DNA from: Pseudonocardia sp. DSM 110487
GTDB taxonomy: Bacteria; Actinomycetota; Actinomycetes; Mycobacteriales; Pseudonocardiaceae
Direction: 5' to 3'
NCBI RefSeq assembly: GCF_019468565.1
Contig: NZ_CP080521.1
Location: 682,001 to 746,000 of the forward strand
Length of the DNA stretch: 64,000 nucleotides
Shown here piece by piece: positions 15,697 through 23,442 of the stretch (positions within the stretch are counted from its first letter, which is position 1; the number at the start of each line of letters is the position of its first letter). Both the position numbers and the translations under genes were made by a program. The notes beneath the pieces were generated by a model. The model saw only the letters and a list, made by a program, of their open reading frames with translations, was not told where the DNA came from and did no database searches.

Positions 15697-16401
15697 TCAG
15701 CCGCCCGTGGGTAGGGCCGTGCCGCTGAGGGCCGGTGTCTCGTCAGGCTCGTCGGTCGAGTCCTCGGACGGCTGACCCAGCGGGGCGGGCGCGCCGAGCG
15801 GCAGCGGCACCGGCAGGGCACCCACACCCGGGACGGGCGGCAGCGCAGGTGTGGGAAGCGGAACCGGTAGCGGCGGGAGGCCGGGCAGTCCGGGTAGGCC
15901 GGGCGCGGCGGGAGCCGCGGCACCGGGCGACGCCGGCGCGGCGCCGGGGAGCGGCGGAAGGCCCGGAAGCGGTGGCAGGGCGGGCAGGCTCGGAGCGGGC
16001 AACGGGACGGGTAGCGGTGGCAGCGGCAGCTGTTCCGGGACGTTCCCGGTGACGTGCGCCGCCGGATCGGCGTGGCCGGCGACCGGCACGGCCGGAACGC
16101 CGATCGTCGCGGACACCGCGGGCCCGGTGGGCGTCTGAGCCCCAACCGGTACCCCGGGCACCTGCGGCGGCGCGTTCAGGAGACCGCCGAGCAGGCCGCC
16201 CACGGCGGTCAGGAGACCGTCGACCGGCGACTGCGGCACCACCGGAACCGGCGGCACGGGTAGCGCGGGCGCTGTGCCCACTCCGGACGCCTCCGGTGTC
16301 GACGGTTCCGCGGCGTGGGCCGTCGAGGTCCCGAGGCCGGCGACGAGCACCCCGGCGGTCACCGCGGCGATCGACAGGGTCCTTGCGTTCCGACTCCGCA
16401 T
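15697..16401 (-). CDS. Secreted proline-rich low-complexity protein
   Basis: A 234-aa exported protein. A Sec signal ends at about residue 30 (STAHAAE). The mature part is dominated by Pro, Leu, Val, Gly and Ala in repeating PPLPVPLP, GLPPLPG and PVPGV blocks, resembling Pro-rich cell-wall-spanning or surface proteins. The C-terminus is acidic (EDSTDEPDETP) and ends SGTALPTGG. LPTG resembles a sorting motif but there is no following hydrophobic helix or basic tail, so I do not call it a sortase substrate. Function unknown; wall-associated extension is a guess. Confidence 0.72.
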   Translation of the reverse strand: MRSRNARTLSIAAVTAGVLVAGLGTSTAHAAEPSTPEASGVGTAPALPVPPVPVVPQSPVDGLLTAVGGLLGGLLNAPPQVPGVPVGAQTPTGPAVSATIGVPAVPVAGHADPAAHVTGNVPEQLPLPPLPVPLPAPSLPALPPLPGLPPLPGAAPASPGAAAPAAPGLPGLPGLPPLPVPLPTPALPPVPGVGALPVPLPLGAPAPLGQPSEDSTDEPDETPALSGTALPTGG

Positions 16402-16717
16402 CGGAGCCTCCCCAGATCAGTTGGACAGAACGCCCGGAATGATGCGTCTGGGGCTGGTGTGACACCAGAGGAAGAACACCGACGGGGCCGGGGTCGGTGC
16501 GCGAACCCGGACTCTCAGTGATCACCGAACCCGGATCGGGTGTCCCCGGTGGAGCCCGGTTGTGCCCGGTCCGCGTCGACATCGCACCGAGCGCGCATGC
16601 CAAGATCGACACGCCGAGGGGTTTGATCACTCGTTGGCATGGGATACGCGAAAGCGGCGGACCGGCCGGTCAGGTGTCACACGGAGTGCAGAAGACAACG
16701 CGTTTCGTGACGGAGCG
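16402..16717. other. Intergenic region, no gene seen
   Basis: Upstream region of the Pro-rich protein gene plus the 3' flank of the desaturase gene. Open frames here are antisense to the desaturase. I saw no RNA gene or strong hairpin. Confidence 0.5.
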
Positions 16718-17641
16718 TCAGCGTGCCAGTCGTTCCAGTCGCCGCGTCGTCGGCCACCGGACGGAGTGCGCCCAGCCGAGCCGCTCGAAGATCCAGATGA
16801 TCCGCGCCGAGATGTCCACCTGGCCGCGCTTGACGCCGTGGCGAGCGCAGGTGGGATCGGCGTGGTGCAGGTTGTGCCACGACTCGCCGAACGAGAGCAC
16901 CGCGAGCCACCAGACGTTCGCGGAGCGGTCGCGGGCGGCGAAGGGCCGGTCGCCGAACATGTGGCAGATCGAGTTGATCGACCACGTGACGTGGTGCAGC
17001 ACGGCCACCCGTACAAGTCCGGCCCAGAACAGGGCGGTGAGCGCGCCCCACCACGAGAGCGAGACGAGTCCGCCGATCAGCGCCGGGACCAGCAGGCTGG
17101 CCAGCGTCAGCGGGAGGAAGAGCCGGTCGACGGCCACGATGTCGCGGTCGGCGAGCAGGTCGGGGGCGAAGCGGCGGGCGTTGGTGCGGTCGCGGCCGAG
17201 GATCCACCCCATGTGCGAGTGCCAGAACCCGTGGATCATCGCGGCCGGGCCGGTGCCGAACAGCCACGGCGAGTGGGGGTCGCCCTCCTTGTCGGAGAAG
17301 GCGTGGTGGCGGCGGTGATCGGCGACCCAGCCGATGACGCCGCCCTGGAAGGCGGTGCTGCCGATCACCGCGAGCGCGACGCGCAGCGGACGCTTCGCCT
17401 TGAACGAGCCGTGGGTGAAGTGCCGGTGGAACCCGACCGTGACGCCGAGACCGGCGAGGTAGTAGAAGGCCACGGCGAGCCCCACGTCCAGCCAGGTCAG
17501 CCCCCAGCCCCATGCCAGCGGGACCGCTGCTGCCAGTGCGAGCAGCGGCACGACCATGAACGCGACCACCAAGGCCTGCTCGGTGGCGGTCTTCCGACCC
17601 TCGACGAGCGGGGCGGGCCGGTGCGGTGCGGCAGCGGTCAT
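16718..17641 (-). CDS. Acyl-CoA/fatty acid delta-9 desaturase
   Basis: A 307-aa integral membrane di-iron desaturase. All three histidine boxes are present: HRHFTH near residue 75, HRRHH near residue 110, and HNLHH near residue 250, with four hydrophobic segments between them. These ligate the di-iron centre that inserts a cis double bond in saturated acyl chains. The ATG is preceded by AAGGAG at 17646-17651; the longer open frame upstream overlaps the cold-shock leader. Divergent from the cold-shock gene, which fits a membrane-fluidity role, though co-regulation is inference. Confidence 0.92.
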   Translation of the reverse strand: MTAAAPHRPAPLVEGRKTATEQALVVAFMVVPLLALAAAVPLAWGWGLTWLDVGLAVAFYYLAGLGVTVGFHRHFTHGSFKAKRPLRVALAVIGSTAFQGGVIGWVADHRRHHAFSDKEGDPHSPWLFGTGPAAMIHGFWHSHMGWILGRDRTNARRFAPDLLADRDIVAVDRLFLPLTLASLLVPALIGGLVSLSWWGALTALFWAGLVRVAVLHHVTWSINSICHMFGDRPFAARDRSANVWWLAVLSFGESWHNLHHADPTCARHGVKRGQVDISARIIWIFERLGWAHSVRWPTTRRLERLAR

Positions 17642-17940
17642 GGGACTCCTTCGGCCTGCGACGGATCCAGATAACGGTACGACAACGACCGCCGCGCGCG
17701 GAGGGCCCGAACTGCCGCTCAGGCCGCGAATCGCGCGTTCGGAGCAGGATCCGTCGGGGGTGTAGTGGTAGGTTCTGCGGCGGTTGCAGTCGTGTCTTCC
17801 TCGATCGTTGTGAAGCGTCCGTGGAGAGTGACGGTGGGCTTCGCAGACGTTCGAGGGCATCCTCTTCGTCAAGCGGCGGTCCCGTGCACCCCCGGCCGGC
17901 ACACAGTCGGCAGGGTCCGCTACATGTATGGAGAACAGGT
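17642..17940 (+). promoter_or_regulatory. Divergent promoter region and possible long csp leader
   Basis: Nearly 300 bp separate the desaturase and cold-shock starts. Cold-shock genes often have long 5' leaders that refold in the cold. The T-richer segment at about 17790-17815 is unusual for this window. No specific element was recognised. Confidence 0.35.
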
Positions 17941-18144
17941 ATGCCGCAGGGCACCGTCAAGTGGTTCAACGCCGAGAAGGGCTTCGGCTTCATCGCCACG
18001 GACGACAACGGTCCGGACGTCTTCGTCCACTACTCGGCGATCCAGTCCGACGGGTTCCGCACCCTCGAGGAGAACCAGCGCGTCGAGTTCGAGTCGAGCC
18101 AGGGCCAGAAGGGTCCGCAGGCCGACACGGTCCGCCCGATCTGA
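17941..18144 (+). CDS. cspA: Cold-shock protein (CspA family)
   Basis: A 67-aa single-domain cold-shock protein, the standard family length. It carries GTVKWFNAEKGFGFI (RNP1 within KGFGFI) and VFVHYSAI (RNP2), which bind single-stranded RNA and DNA and melt secondary structure. GGAG 9 bp upstream supports the ATG. A strong intrinsic terminator follows at 18167-18207, so it is a monocistronic unit. Cold induction cannot be read from the sequence; several Csp paralogues in actinobacteria are constitutive. Confidence 0.95.
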   Translation: MPQGTVKWFNAEKGFGFIATDDNGPDVFVHYSAIQSDGFRTLEENQRVEFESSQGQKGPQADTVRPI

Positions 18145-18166
18145 GCGATCCTCGACCTGCACGACC

Positions 18167-18207
18167 GGTGCCGGCGTCCCACACGGGGACGCCGGCACCG
18201 TTGTTTT
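18167..18207 (+). terminator. Intrinsic terminator of the csp gene
   Basis: A perfect 14-bp stem (GGTGCCGGCGTCCC/GGGACGCCGGCACC) with a 5-nt loop is followed by GTTGTTTT, one of the few U-tract terminators in the window. Confidence 0.9.
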
Positions 18208-18487
18208 CGGGAATGTTTCCAGCCGTGCCGCTGGCCGTCGACGACCGGTTTTCGTCCGTTTGACGGTCTAGGCATCGGCCGTCGGTCCTCGGCGGCCAAC
18301 CGGTCGCCCGCCGTTCACCGGCGGTGAGTGAGCACATCCTCAGCGATGTTTTCCGCTCGTCTCGGCGCTCGGTTCGATCGCCGCTCTCCGCCCCACTACC
18401 CGTTCCCGGCCCGTCATGCTCGGTGTTGTGCCTCACAGGAGTGCGGCATGACGCACTGGCGAGACGAGTGGCACGGAGGTCATCAAG

Positions 18488-19015
18488 ATGTCGGGCTGGG
18501 ACAGCTACCGCGTGGTGTACGGCGCGGAGCTCCGCGCGGCAGCGCACGAATTCGATGACCACGGTTGGCCGGTGGTGGCTGCTTCGCCCACTGCCCTGCT
18601 GCTCGTCACCGGCACTGCGCTGGACGTCTTCGAGGTGTCGGCCGCCGTCGGCCGCCGGGTCTGCGCGCACCTGCGCGACACCGGTTCCGTGGTGCCGATC
18701 GCCGCCACGCCCACGGGCGCGTGGTGGTTTCCCGTCACTCCGGGCGCGGTGCTCCCCGCTGAGCTCCGTGACGTCGAGGGTGTCGTCCTGCACACCGCGG
18801 GCGCCGCGGTGCTCGCGCCGCCGTCCGAGGTTCAGGACGGCTGGGTGCACTGGCGGGTCGCCCCCGCGCTCACCGGCTACCGGGTGCCCGAAGCCGACGC
18901 GATCCTCCACGCCGCTGCTGACGCGCTGCGGTGGCGTGCCGACCGGAACCCGCACCCGGGCGCCCAGCGGCCCGCCGGTGCACTGGCGGTCGGAATGCGG
19001 TCCTCGCTGATGTAG
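18488..19015 (+). CDS. Prim-pol N-terminal domain-like protein, probably catalytically degenerate
   Basis: A 175-aa soluble protein. The wording of GWPVVAAS, ALDVFEVSAAVGRRV, the GAWWFPVTPG strand, HTAGAAVLAPPS and WVHWRVAP resembles the bifunctional DNA primase/polymerase N-terminal family of actinobacteria. However, I do not see the acidic metal-binding pair expected of an active primase. It may be a regulatory or nucleotide-binding derivative. GGAGG lies 9 bp upstream of the ATG. The assignment is from pattern memory and could be wrong. Confidence 0.5.
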   Translation: MSGWDSYRVVYGAELRAAAHEFDDHGWPVVAASPTALLLVTGTALDVFEVSAAVGRRVCAHLRDTGSVVPIAATPTGAWWFPVTPGAVLPAELRDVEGVVLHTAGAAVLAPPSEVQDGWVHWRVAPALTGYRVPEADAILHAAADALRWRADRNPHPGAQRPAGALAVGMRSSLM

Positions 19016-19145
19016 GACCGTCGCCGGCGACCGGTTCGCCCCTGTTGACGCGGCTCGTCGCGCCGCGCCGGGGGTATCGGGAGTGCCGGTGGTGCGGCGC
19101 CCGAGGGGGCACTCCTCCCTCGTCGCGCGGCCGCACCACGAACGT

Positions 19146-19179
19146 GGCCGGGGTCGGTGGAGCACCACCGACCCCGGCC
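19146..19179 (+). terminator. Hairpin upstream of the DUF445 gene
   Basis: A perfect 15-bp stem (GGCCGGGGTCGGTGG and complement) with AGCA loop lies 130 bp after the prim-pol-like gene and 26 bp before the next start; no U-tract. Confidence 0.6.
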
Positions 19180-19205
19180 AGAGCCATTCCGGGCACTATT
19201 GGTTC

Positions 19206-20534
19206 GTGCAAACCTCGCAGTCTCCCCGCACGGACGAGACGCCAAGGCGCCCGGTTGTGGAGGTCGGCCTCGGTTTCGGCCGGATGGACGCCGCGGCCCG
19301 AGCTCGGGACCTGCGCAAGATGAAGTCGCTCGCGACCGGCCTGCTGCTCGTCGCAACGGTGATCTTCCTGCTGATGCGCTGGTGGGAAGTGAGCGGCGGT
19401 CCCGTGTGGGTGGGCTACGTCCGCGCCATGGCAGAGGCCGGGATGGTCGGTGCGCTCGCCGACTGGTTCGCGGTCACCGCGCTCTTCCGGCGTCCGCTCG
19501 GGCTGCCCATCCCGCACACGGCGATCATCCCCACGAAGAAGGACGCGCTCGGCGAGAACCTCGGCGACTTCGTGGGCGAGAACTTCCTGGCCGAGGACGT
19601 CGTGCGCGACAAGCTGGCCCGTGTCGAGGTCTCCTCCCGGGTCGGCGCCTGGATCGGCCAGGAGGCCAACGCCGACCGCATCACCGCCGAGCTCGCCACC
19701 GCGGCCCGAGGCGTTGTCACGGTCCTGCGCGACGACGCCGTGCAGGAGATCATCGAGCAGGTACTGGTCCGCAAGCTCATGGAGCGCCCGATCGGGCCGC
19801 CGTTGGGGAAGGTCCTGCAGGGCGTGCTGGAGGACGGTGCGCACCACCGGCTGGTCGACCTCGTCTGTGATCGCGCCTACGACTGGGTCACCGCCAACCA
19901 CGACACGGTGCTGCGGATCGTGCACGACCGGGCGCCGGCGTGGTCACCGCGTTTCGTCGACGACCTGATCGCCGATCGCGTGTTCCTCGAGGTCCAGAAC
20001 TTCGCGTGGGCCGTGAAGACCGACCCGGAGCACCCGCTGCGCAAGGCCGTCGACACGTTCCTCGTCGAGTTCGCGGCCGACATGCAGAACGACTCCGAGA
20101 CCATCGAGCGTGCCGAGCGGATCAAGCACCAGATCGTCGGTCACCCGGATGTCCAGCGGTTCATCGGGCAGGCGTGGGGCACGGTGAAGGGCCTCATCCT
20201 CGACGCGGCGGCCGATCCGTCCAGCGCGCTGCGCACCCGCGTGCGCGACGGCCTCGTGGCGCTGGGCACCCGGCTCGCCACCGACGCCGAGCTGCGCGCG
20301 AAGGTCGATGGCTGGCTCGGCGACGCCGCGGGCTACGTCGTGCGGCACTACCGCGGCGAGATCACGACCCTGATCACCGACACCGTCGAGCGGTGGGACG
20401 CGGAGGAGACCTCCCGCAAGGTCGAGCTGCAGGTGGGCCGCGACCTGCAGTTCATCCGCATCAACGGCACGGTGGTCGGGTCGCTCGCCGGGCTCGTCAT
20501 CTACACGGTGGGACAGGTGGCGTTCGTCGCCTGA
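19206..20534 (+). CDS. DUF445 family membrane protein
   Basis: A 442-aa protein of the DUF445 (YjiN-like) family: a hydrophobic N-terminal helix (about residues 40-58), the characteristic AGMVGALADWFAVTALFRRP block, PIPHTAIIP with KKDALGENLGDFV, a long amphipathic helical middle, and a C-terminal helix (GTVVGSLAGLVIYTVGQ) ending at the membrane. Function is unknown; it is probably anchored at both ends. I chose the GTG giving a 442-aa protein; an ATG at 19284 (MDAAARARDL) is an alternative. No SD precedes the GTG, so a leaderless transcript is possible. Confidence 0.85.
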   Translation: MQTSQSPRTDETPRRPVVEVGLGFGRMDAAARARDLRKMKSLATGLLLVATVIFLLMRWWEVSGGPVWVGYVRAMAEAGMVGALADWFAVTALFRRPLGLPIPHTAIIPTKKDALGENLGDFVGENFLAEDVVRDKLARVEVSSRVGAWIGQEANADRITAELATAARGVVTVLRDDAVQEIIEQVLVRKLMERPIGPPLGKVLQGVLEDGAHHRLVDLVCDRAYDWVTANHDTVLRIVHDRAPAWSPRFVDDLIADRVFLEVQNFAWAVKTDPEHPLRKAVDTFLVEFAADMQNDSETIERAERIKHQIVGHPDVQRFIGQAWGTVKGLILDAAADPSSALRTRVRDGLVALGTRLATDAELRAKVDGWLGDAAGYVVRHYRGEITTLITDTVERWDAEETSRKVELQVGRDLQFIRINGTVVGSLAGLVIYTVGQVAFVA

Positions 20535-20539
20535 ACGCC

Positions 20540-20638
20540 AGAATGTGTTTGAGAAGCCCGCATGTGGGCCGCAGACGCCGGTGATCCAGAAGGTCCCGGC
20601 GACCTGGCGGCCCGCTCCGCGCTTCTCAAACACATTCT
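20540..20638. repeat. 99-bp imperfect palindrome with 18-bp perfect ends
   Basis: AGAATGTGTTTGAGAAGC (20540-20557) is exactly complementary to 20621-20638. Inner arms stay similar (GGGCCGC, GCCGG), so nearly the whole element can form one hairpin. It fills the gap between two convergent genes, and its last base is the first base of the regulator's stop codon complement. It may act as a bidirectional terminator or be a MITE-like insertion; its arms are AT-richer than the surroundings. Confidence 0.75.
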
Positions 20639-21768
20639 CAGCCGCGGCCCTGCCCGTGCGCGATGCACGCCAGGTACACGGCGATGGCGTGCCGATGGTC
20701 GCGCAGCGAGCGACCGAGGATGCTCTCGATCTTCTCCAGGCGGTAGACGAGCGTGTTGCGGTGCACGTGGAGGGCCTCCGCGGCACGGACGAGATGGAAG
20801 CCGCGCTCCGCCCAGGCCATGAGCGTCTCGCGCAGTACGTCCCAGTCGGGCCGGTCGGGAAGATCGCCGAGGACGGAGCAGGCGAAGCGGGCGCGGGCCC
20901 CGACACCGATCGTCGCCAGTAGCTGGTGCACTCGGTATTCGGCGATGTCCGCGACCGGCACCGCCCGATCCCCGTCACGGGACGCGAGCCGGACGGCGGC
21001 GAGCGCGTCGGCGTGCGAGTCGCGGAGCTCGACGACTCCGGCGGCGATGCCTCCCACGCCGACGCGGTGATGCGGGCCGTGGGCTTCGGTGAGTGCCTCG
21101 GCGGCACGTCCAGCCACCGCGAGCGGGTCGCCGGACCGGAACCGGTGAAGCACCGCGATGTGTGACCTACCGATGGCGCCCACCACGTCCTGGGCGTCGC
21201 GGAAGACCTCGTGAACGGTCCGCAGCACCGCTGATACCCGCTCCGTGGGCACCCGCTCGAGATCGACGACCAGCGTGACCCGGGGGAGCCGCAGGTCGAA
21301 GCCCAGCTCGCGGGCGGTGGCCGCCACCTCCTCCTGGGTGACGATCGCCGGGTCGTGGCGCGTGATGTCCTGCAGGAGGTCGGTCACGGCCTTGTCGCGT
21401 ACCAGCCGGGAGGTGATCAGGGACGCCTCGCGGAGCAGCAGCTCGGTCTGGTGACGCACGACCATCCCGAACCGCCGCACCTGCGTGGGCGCTCCGGTAA
21501 GGCCGACCGTGCCGACGACCTCGCCGTCGAGGAACACCGGCAGGGTGATGCCGGGCCGCACACCCGCCAGCAGGCGGGCCTGTTCGGCGCCGTGCGCCGC
21601 GGGTCGTTCGGTGCGGACCACCTCGAGCGAGGCTTCGTGGAAGCTGCCGACCCTGCTCGGGTCGCCGCTGCCGAGCACGATCCCGTCCCGGTCGGTGATC
21701 ACGACGTTGTAGCCGATGATCCCGCTCGTCTCCGCTGCGATCTCCTGGGCGAGCCGCGCGCTGATCAT
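20638..21768 (-). CDS. CdaR/PucR-type transcriptional regulator
   Basis: A 376-aa regulator. The N-terminal sugar-diacid-recognition-like domain (ARLAQEIAAETSGIIGYNVVITD through about residue 130) is followed by a GGDEF-like central region and a C-terminal PucR helix-turn-helix (FHLVRAAEALHVHRNTLVYRLEKIE). Such proteins usually activate adjacent catabolic genes in response to their substrate. It is divergent from the symporter/eut operon and is its likely regulator. I chose the ATG at 21768 because AAGAAGGG lies 7 bp upstream; ATGs at 21786 and 21840 are in frame. Confidence 0.85.
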   Translation of the reverse strand: MISARLAQEIAAETSGIIGYNVVITDRDGIVLGSGDPSRVGSFHEASLEVVRTERPAAHGAEQARLLAGVRPGITLPVFLDGEVVGTVGLTGAPTQVRRFGMVVRHQTELLLREASLITSRLVRDKAVTDLLQDITRHDPAIVTQEEVAATARELGFDLRLPRVTLVVDLERVPTERVSAVLRTVHEVFRDAQDVVGAIGRSHIAVLHRFRSGDPLAVAGRAAEALTEAHGPHHRVGVGGIAAGVVELRDSHADALAAVRLASRDGDRAVPVADIAEYRVHQLLATIGVGARARFACSVLGDLPDRPDWDVLRETLMAWAERGFHLVRAAEALHVHRNTLVYRLEKIESILGRSLRDHRHAIAVYLACIAHGQGRG

Positions 21769-21904
21769 GAGCAGACCCTTCTTCATGCAGATCGTACGAA
21801 AGATCAGCGATGGATCGATGATTCGCTGGACGAACCGCATGATGACGCCGGCCGCGGCCGTTCATACCGTGATGCGCCTCACCCCCCGACCCCCGGAGGT
21901 CGCC

Positions 21905-23317
21905 ATGACCGTCCTCGACTGGGCGCTGCTGGCCGGGTACTTCGTGCTCCTGATCGTGATCGGCGTGCAGACGATCCGTCGCGTCCAGAGCGCCGACGAC
22001 TTCGCCGTCGCGGGGAACCGGATCATCTGGCCGGTCTTCTTCGGCAGCCTGGCCGCGTCGTTCCTCGGCGGCGGGGCGTCGCTCGGCGTGGCGGGAAAGA
22101 CGTTCTCCGACGGCTACGTCTACATGTTCGCCTTCTTCGGCTATGCCGTGAGCTTCCTGCTCATCGGCCTTTTCGTCGCGCCGCGGCTCAAGCGCTACCT
22201 CGGCGCGCACACCGTCGGCGACGTCATGGAGGAGCACTACGGACGCGGTGCGCGGCTGATCACCGGCGTGCTCTCGATCCTGCTGTGCGCCGGGATCCTC
22301 GGCGCACAGGCGCTGGCGATCGGCACCGTCGTGAACGCGACGCTGCAGTTGCCCACCGTGCCGTCGGTGATCGTCGGCATGGGTGTGGTGGTGCTCTACT
22401 CGTCGTTCGGCGGCGCGTGGGCGGTGATCCAGACCGACATGCTGCAGTTCGTGTTCCTCGGCGTGTTCATCCCGGTGACGCTGGTGCTCGCGCTGGGTGA
22501 GGTCGGCGGGCCCGCGGGTCTGCTGGCGGCCCTGCCCGAGGCGCACCTGACCTTCGGGGGCGGCTACGGGGCCCTGATGTTCATCGGCCTGTTCGTGTCG
22601 TTCCTGCTCGGCGAGACGCTGGTGCCGCCGTACGCACAGCGCACGTTCTCGACGCCCGACAGCAGGCACGCGCGCATCGGGTTCGCGATGTCGGGCGGCT
22701 TCGCGTTCCTCTTCTACTTCATCGCCGCGTCGATCGGCCTGGTCGCGCTCGTGATGTTCCCGAACATCCCGCCGGACCAGGCCATGCCGACCGTGGTGAT
22801 GAACCTCCTGCCGGCGGGACTGATCGGGCTCGTGGTCGCCGCGCTGCTCGCCGTGGTCATGTCGACGGCGAGCTCGTACCTCAACTCGATCGCCGTCGTC
22901 TTCGTCAAGGACATCTACCAGCCGTTCGTCAACCCGCAGGTGTCCGCGCAGAAGAAGCTGTGGCTCGAGCGCGGGCTCTCGCTCGGCGTCGGGGTGGTCG
23001 CCACGCTGTTCGCCCTGTCCGTGCCTTCGATCGTGGACGCGCTGCTCTACTCGTACACGTTCTGGGCGCCGACGATCGTCATCCCGCTGCTCGCCGCCGT
23101 GCTGCTCGGGTCGCGGGCGAAGGCAGCCGCCCTCAGCGCCATCGCGGCCGGCGCGGTCGTGACCGCCGGTTGGATCCTGTTCCTCCAGGACAGCACCGGC
23201 CTGGACGGCCTCGTGGTCGGCGCCGCCGCCAACATCGTCGTGTTCGCCGTCGTCGCGCTCGCGACCCGCGCCACCCCCACCACGCCGGATCGCCGGCCCG
23301 TCGCCGAGGAGGCCTGA
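21905..23317 (+). CDS. Sodium:solute symporter (SSS family)
   Basis: A 470-aa transporter with about 13 transmembrane segments. SSS landmarks include DDFAVAGNRIIWPVFFGSLAASFLGGG split over TM1-2, the GALMFIGLF and LVPPYAQRTFS region in the middle, and VVMSTASSYLNSIAVVFVKDIY, a Na+-site helix typical of the family. It probably imports an organic cation, amino acid or amine with Na+. As first gene of the operon containing eutBC, ethanolamine or an N-substituted ethanolamine is a reasonable substrate, but classical ethanolamine permeases are APC-family, so this is inference. Confidence 0.88.
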   Translation: MTVLDWALLAGYFVLLIVIGVQTIRRVQSADDFAVAGNRIIWPVFFGSLAASFLGGGASLGVAGKTFSDGYVYMFAFFGYAVSFLLIGLFVAPRLKRYLGAHTVGDVMEEHYGRGARLITGVLSILLCAGILGAQALAIGTVVNATLQLPTVPSVIVGMGVVVLYSSFGGAWAVIQTDMLQFVFLGVFIPVTLVLALGEVGGPAGLLAALPEAHLTFGGGYGALMFIGLFVSFLLGETLVPPYAQRTFSTPDSRHARIGFAMSGGFAFLFYFIAASIGLVALVMFPNIPPDQAMPTVVMNLLPAGLIGLVVAALLAVVMSTASSYLNSIAVVFVKDIYQPFVNPQVSAQKKLWLERGLSLGVGVVATLFALSVPSIVDALLYSYTFWAPTIVIPLLAAVLLGSRAKAAALSAIAAGAVVTAGWILFLQDSTGLDGLVVGAAANIVVFAVVALATRATPTTPDRRPVAEEA

Positions 23318-23322
23318 TCTTC

Positions 23323-23442
23323 ATGTTCGCCGTGCTGCTTTATGGGATCCCGGTGGTCGTGATCCTGGTGACGCTCTGGACCGGATGGCTCGGGCTGCGC
23401 TTCTACTTGGACGAGGTCGTGCGGGGCGGGTCCGACTCGTGA
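23323..23442 (+). CDS. 39-aa single-span membrane microprotein, symporter-associated
   Basis: A short ORF with GAGGAGG 13 bp upstream of its ATG, located 5 bp after the symporter stop and overlapping the next gene by 4 bp (GTGA). It encodes one hydrophobic helix (about residues 2-25: FAVLLYGIPVVVILVTLW) followed by a charged tail with DEVVRGG. This arrangement resembles tiny accessory subunits seen with some secondary transporters. The tight coupling on both sides argues it is translated. A role in symporter assembly or regulation is inferred. Confidence 0.7.
   Translation: MFAVLLYGIPVVVILVTLWTGWLGLRFYLDEVVRGGSDS

Noticed and set aside
15697..16401. LPXTG-type sortase substrate
   Set aside because: LPTGG is at the very end with no hydrophobic helix or basic tail, which the anchoring reaction needs.
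16497..17674. Plus-strand frames opposite the desaturase
   Set aside because: Antisense shadows; all three histidine boxes are on the minus strand.
21769..21904. Cobalamin riboswitch before the eut operon
   Set aside because: Only 136 bp separate the divergent starts, and no B12-box-like sequence is present.
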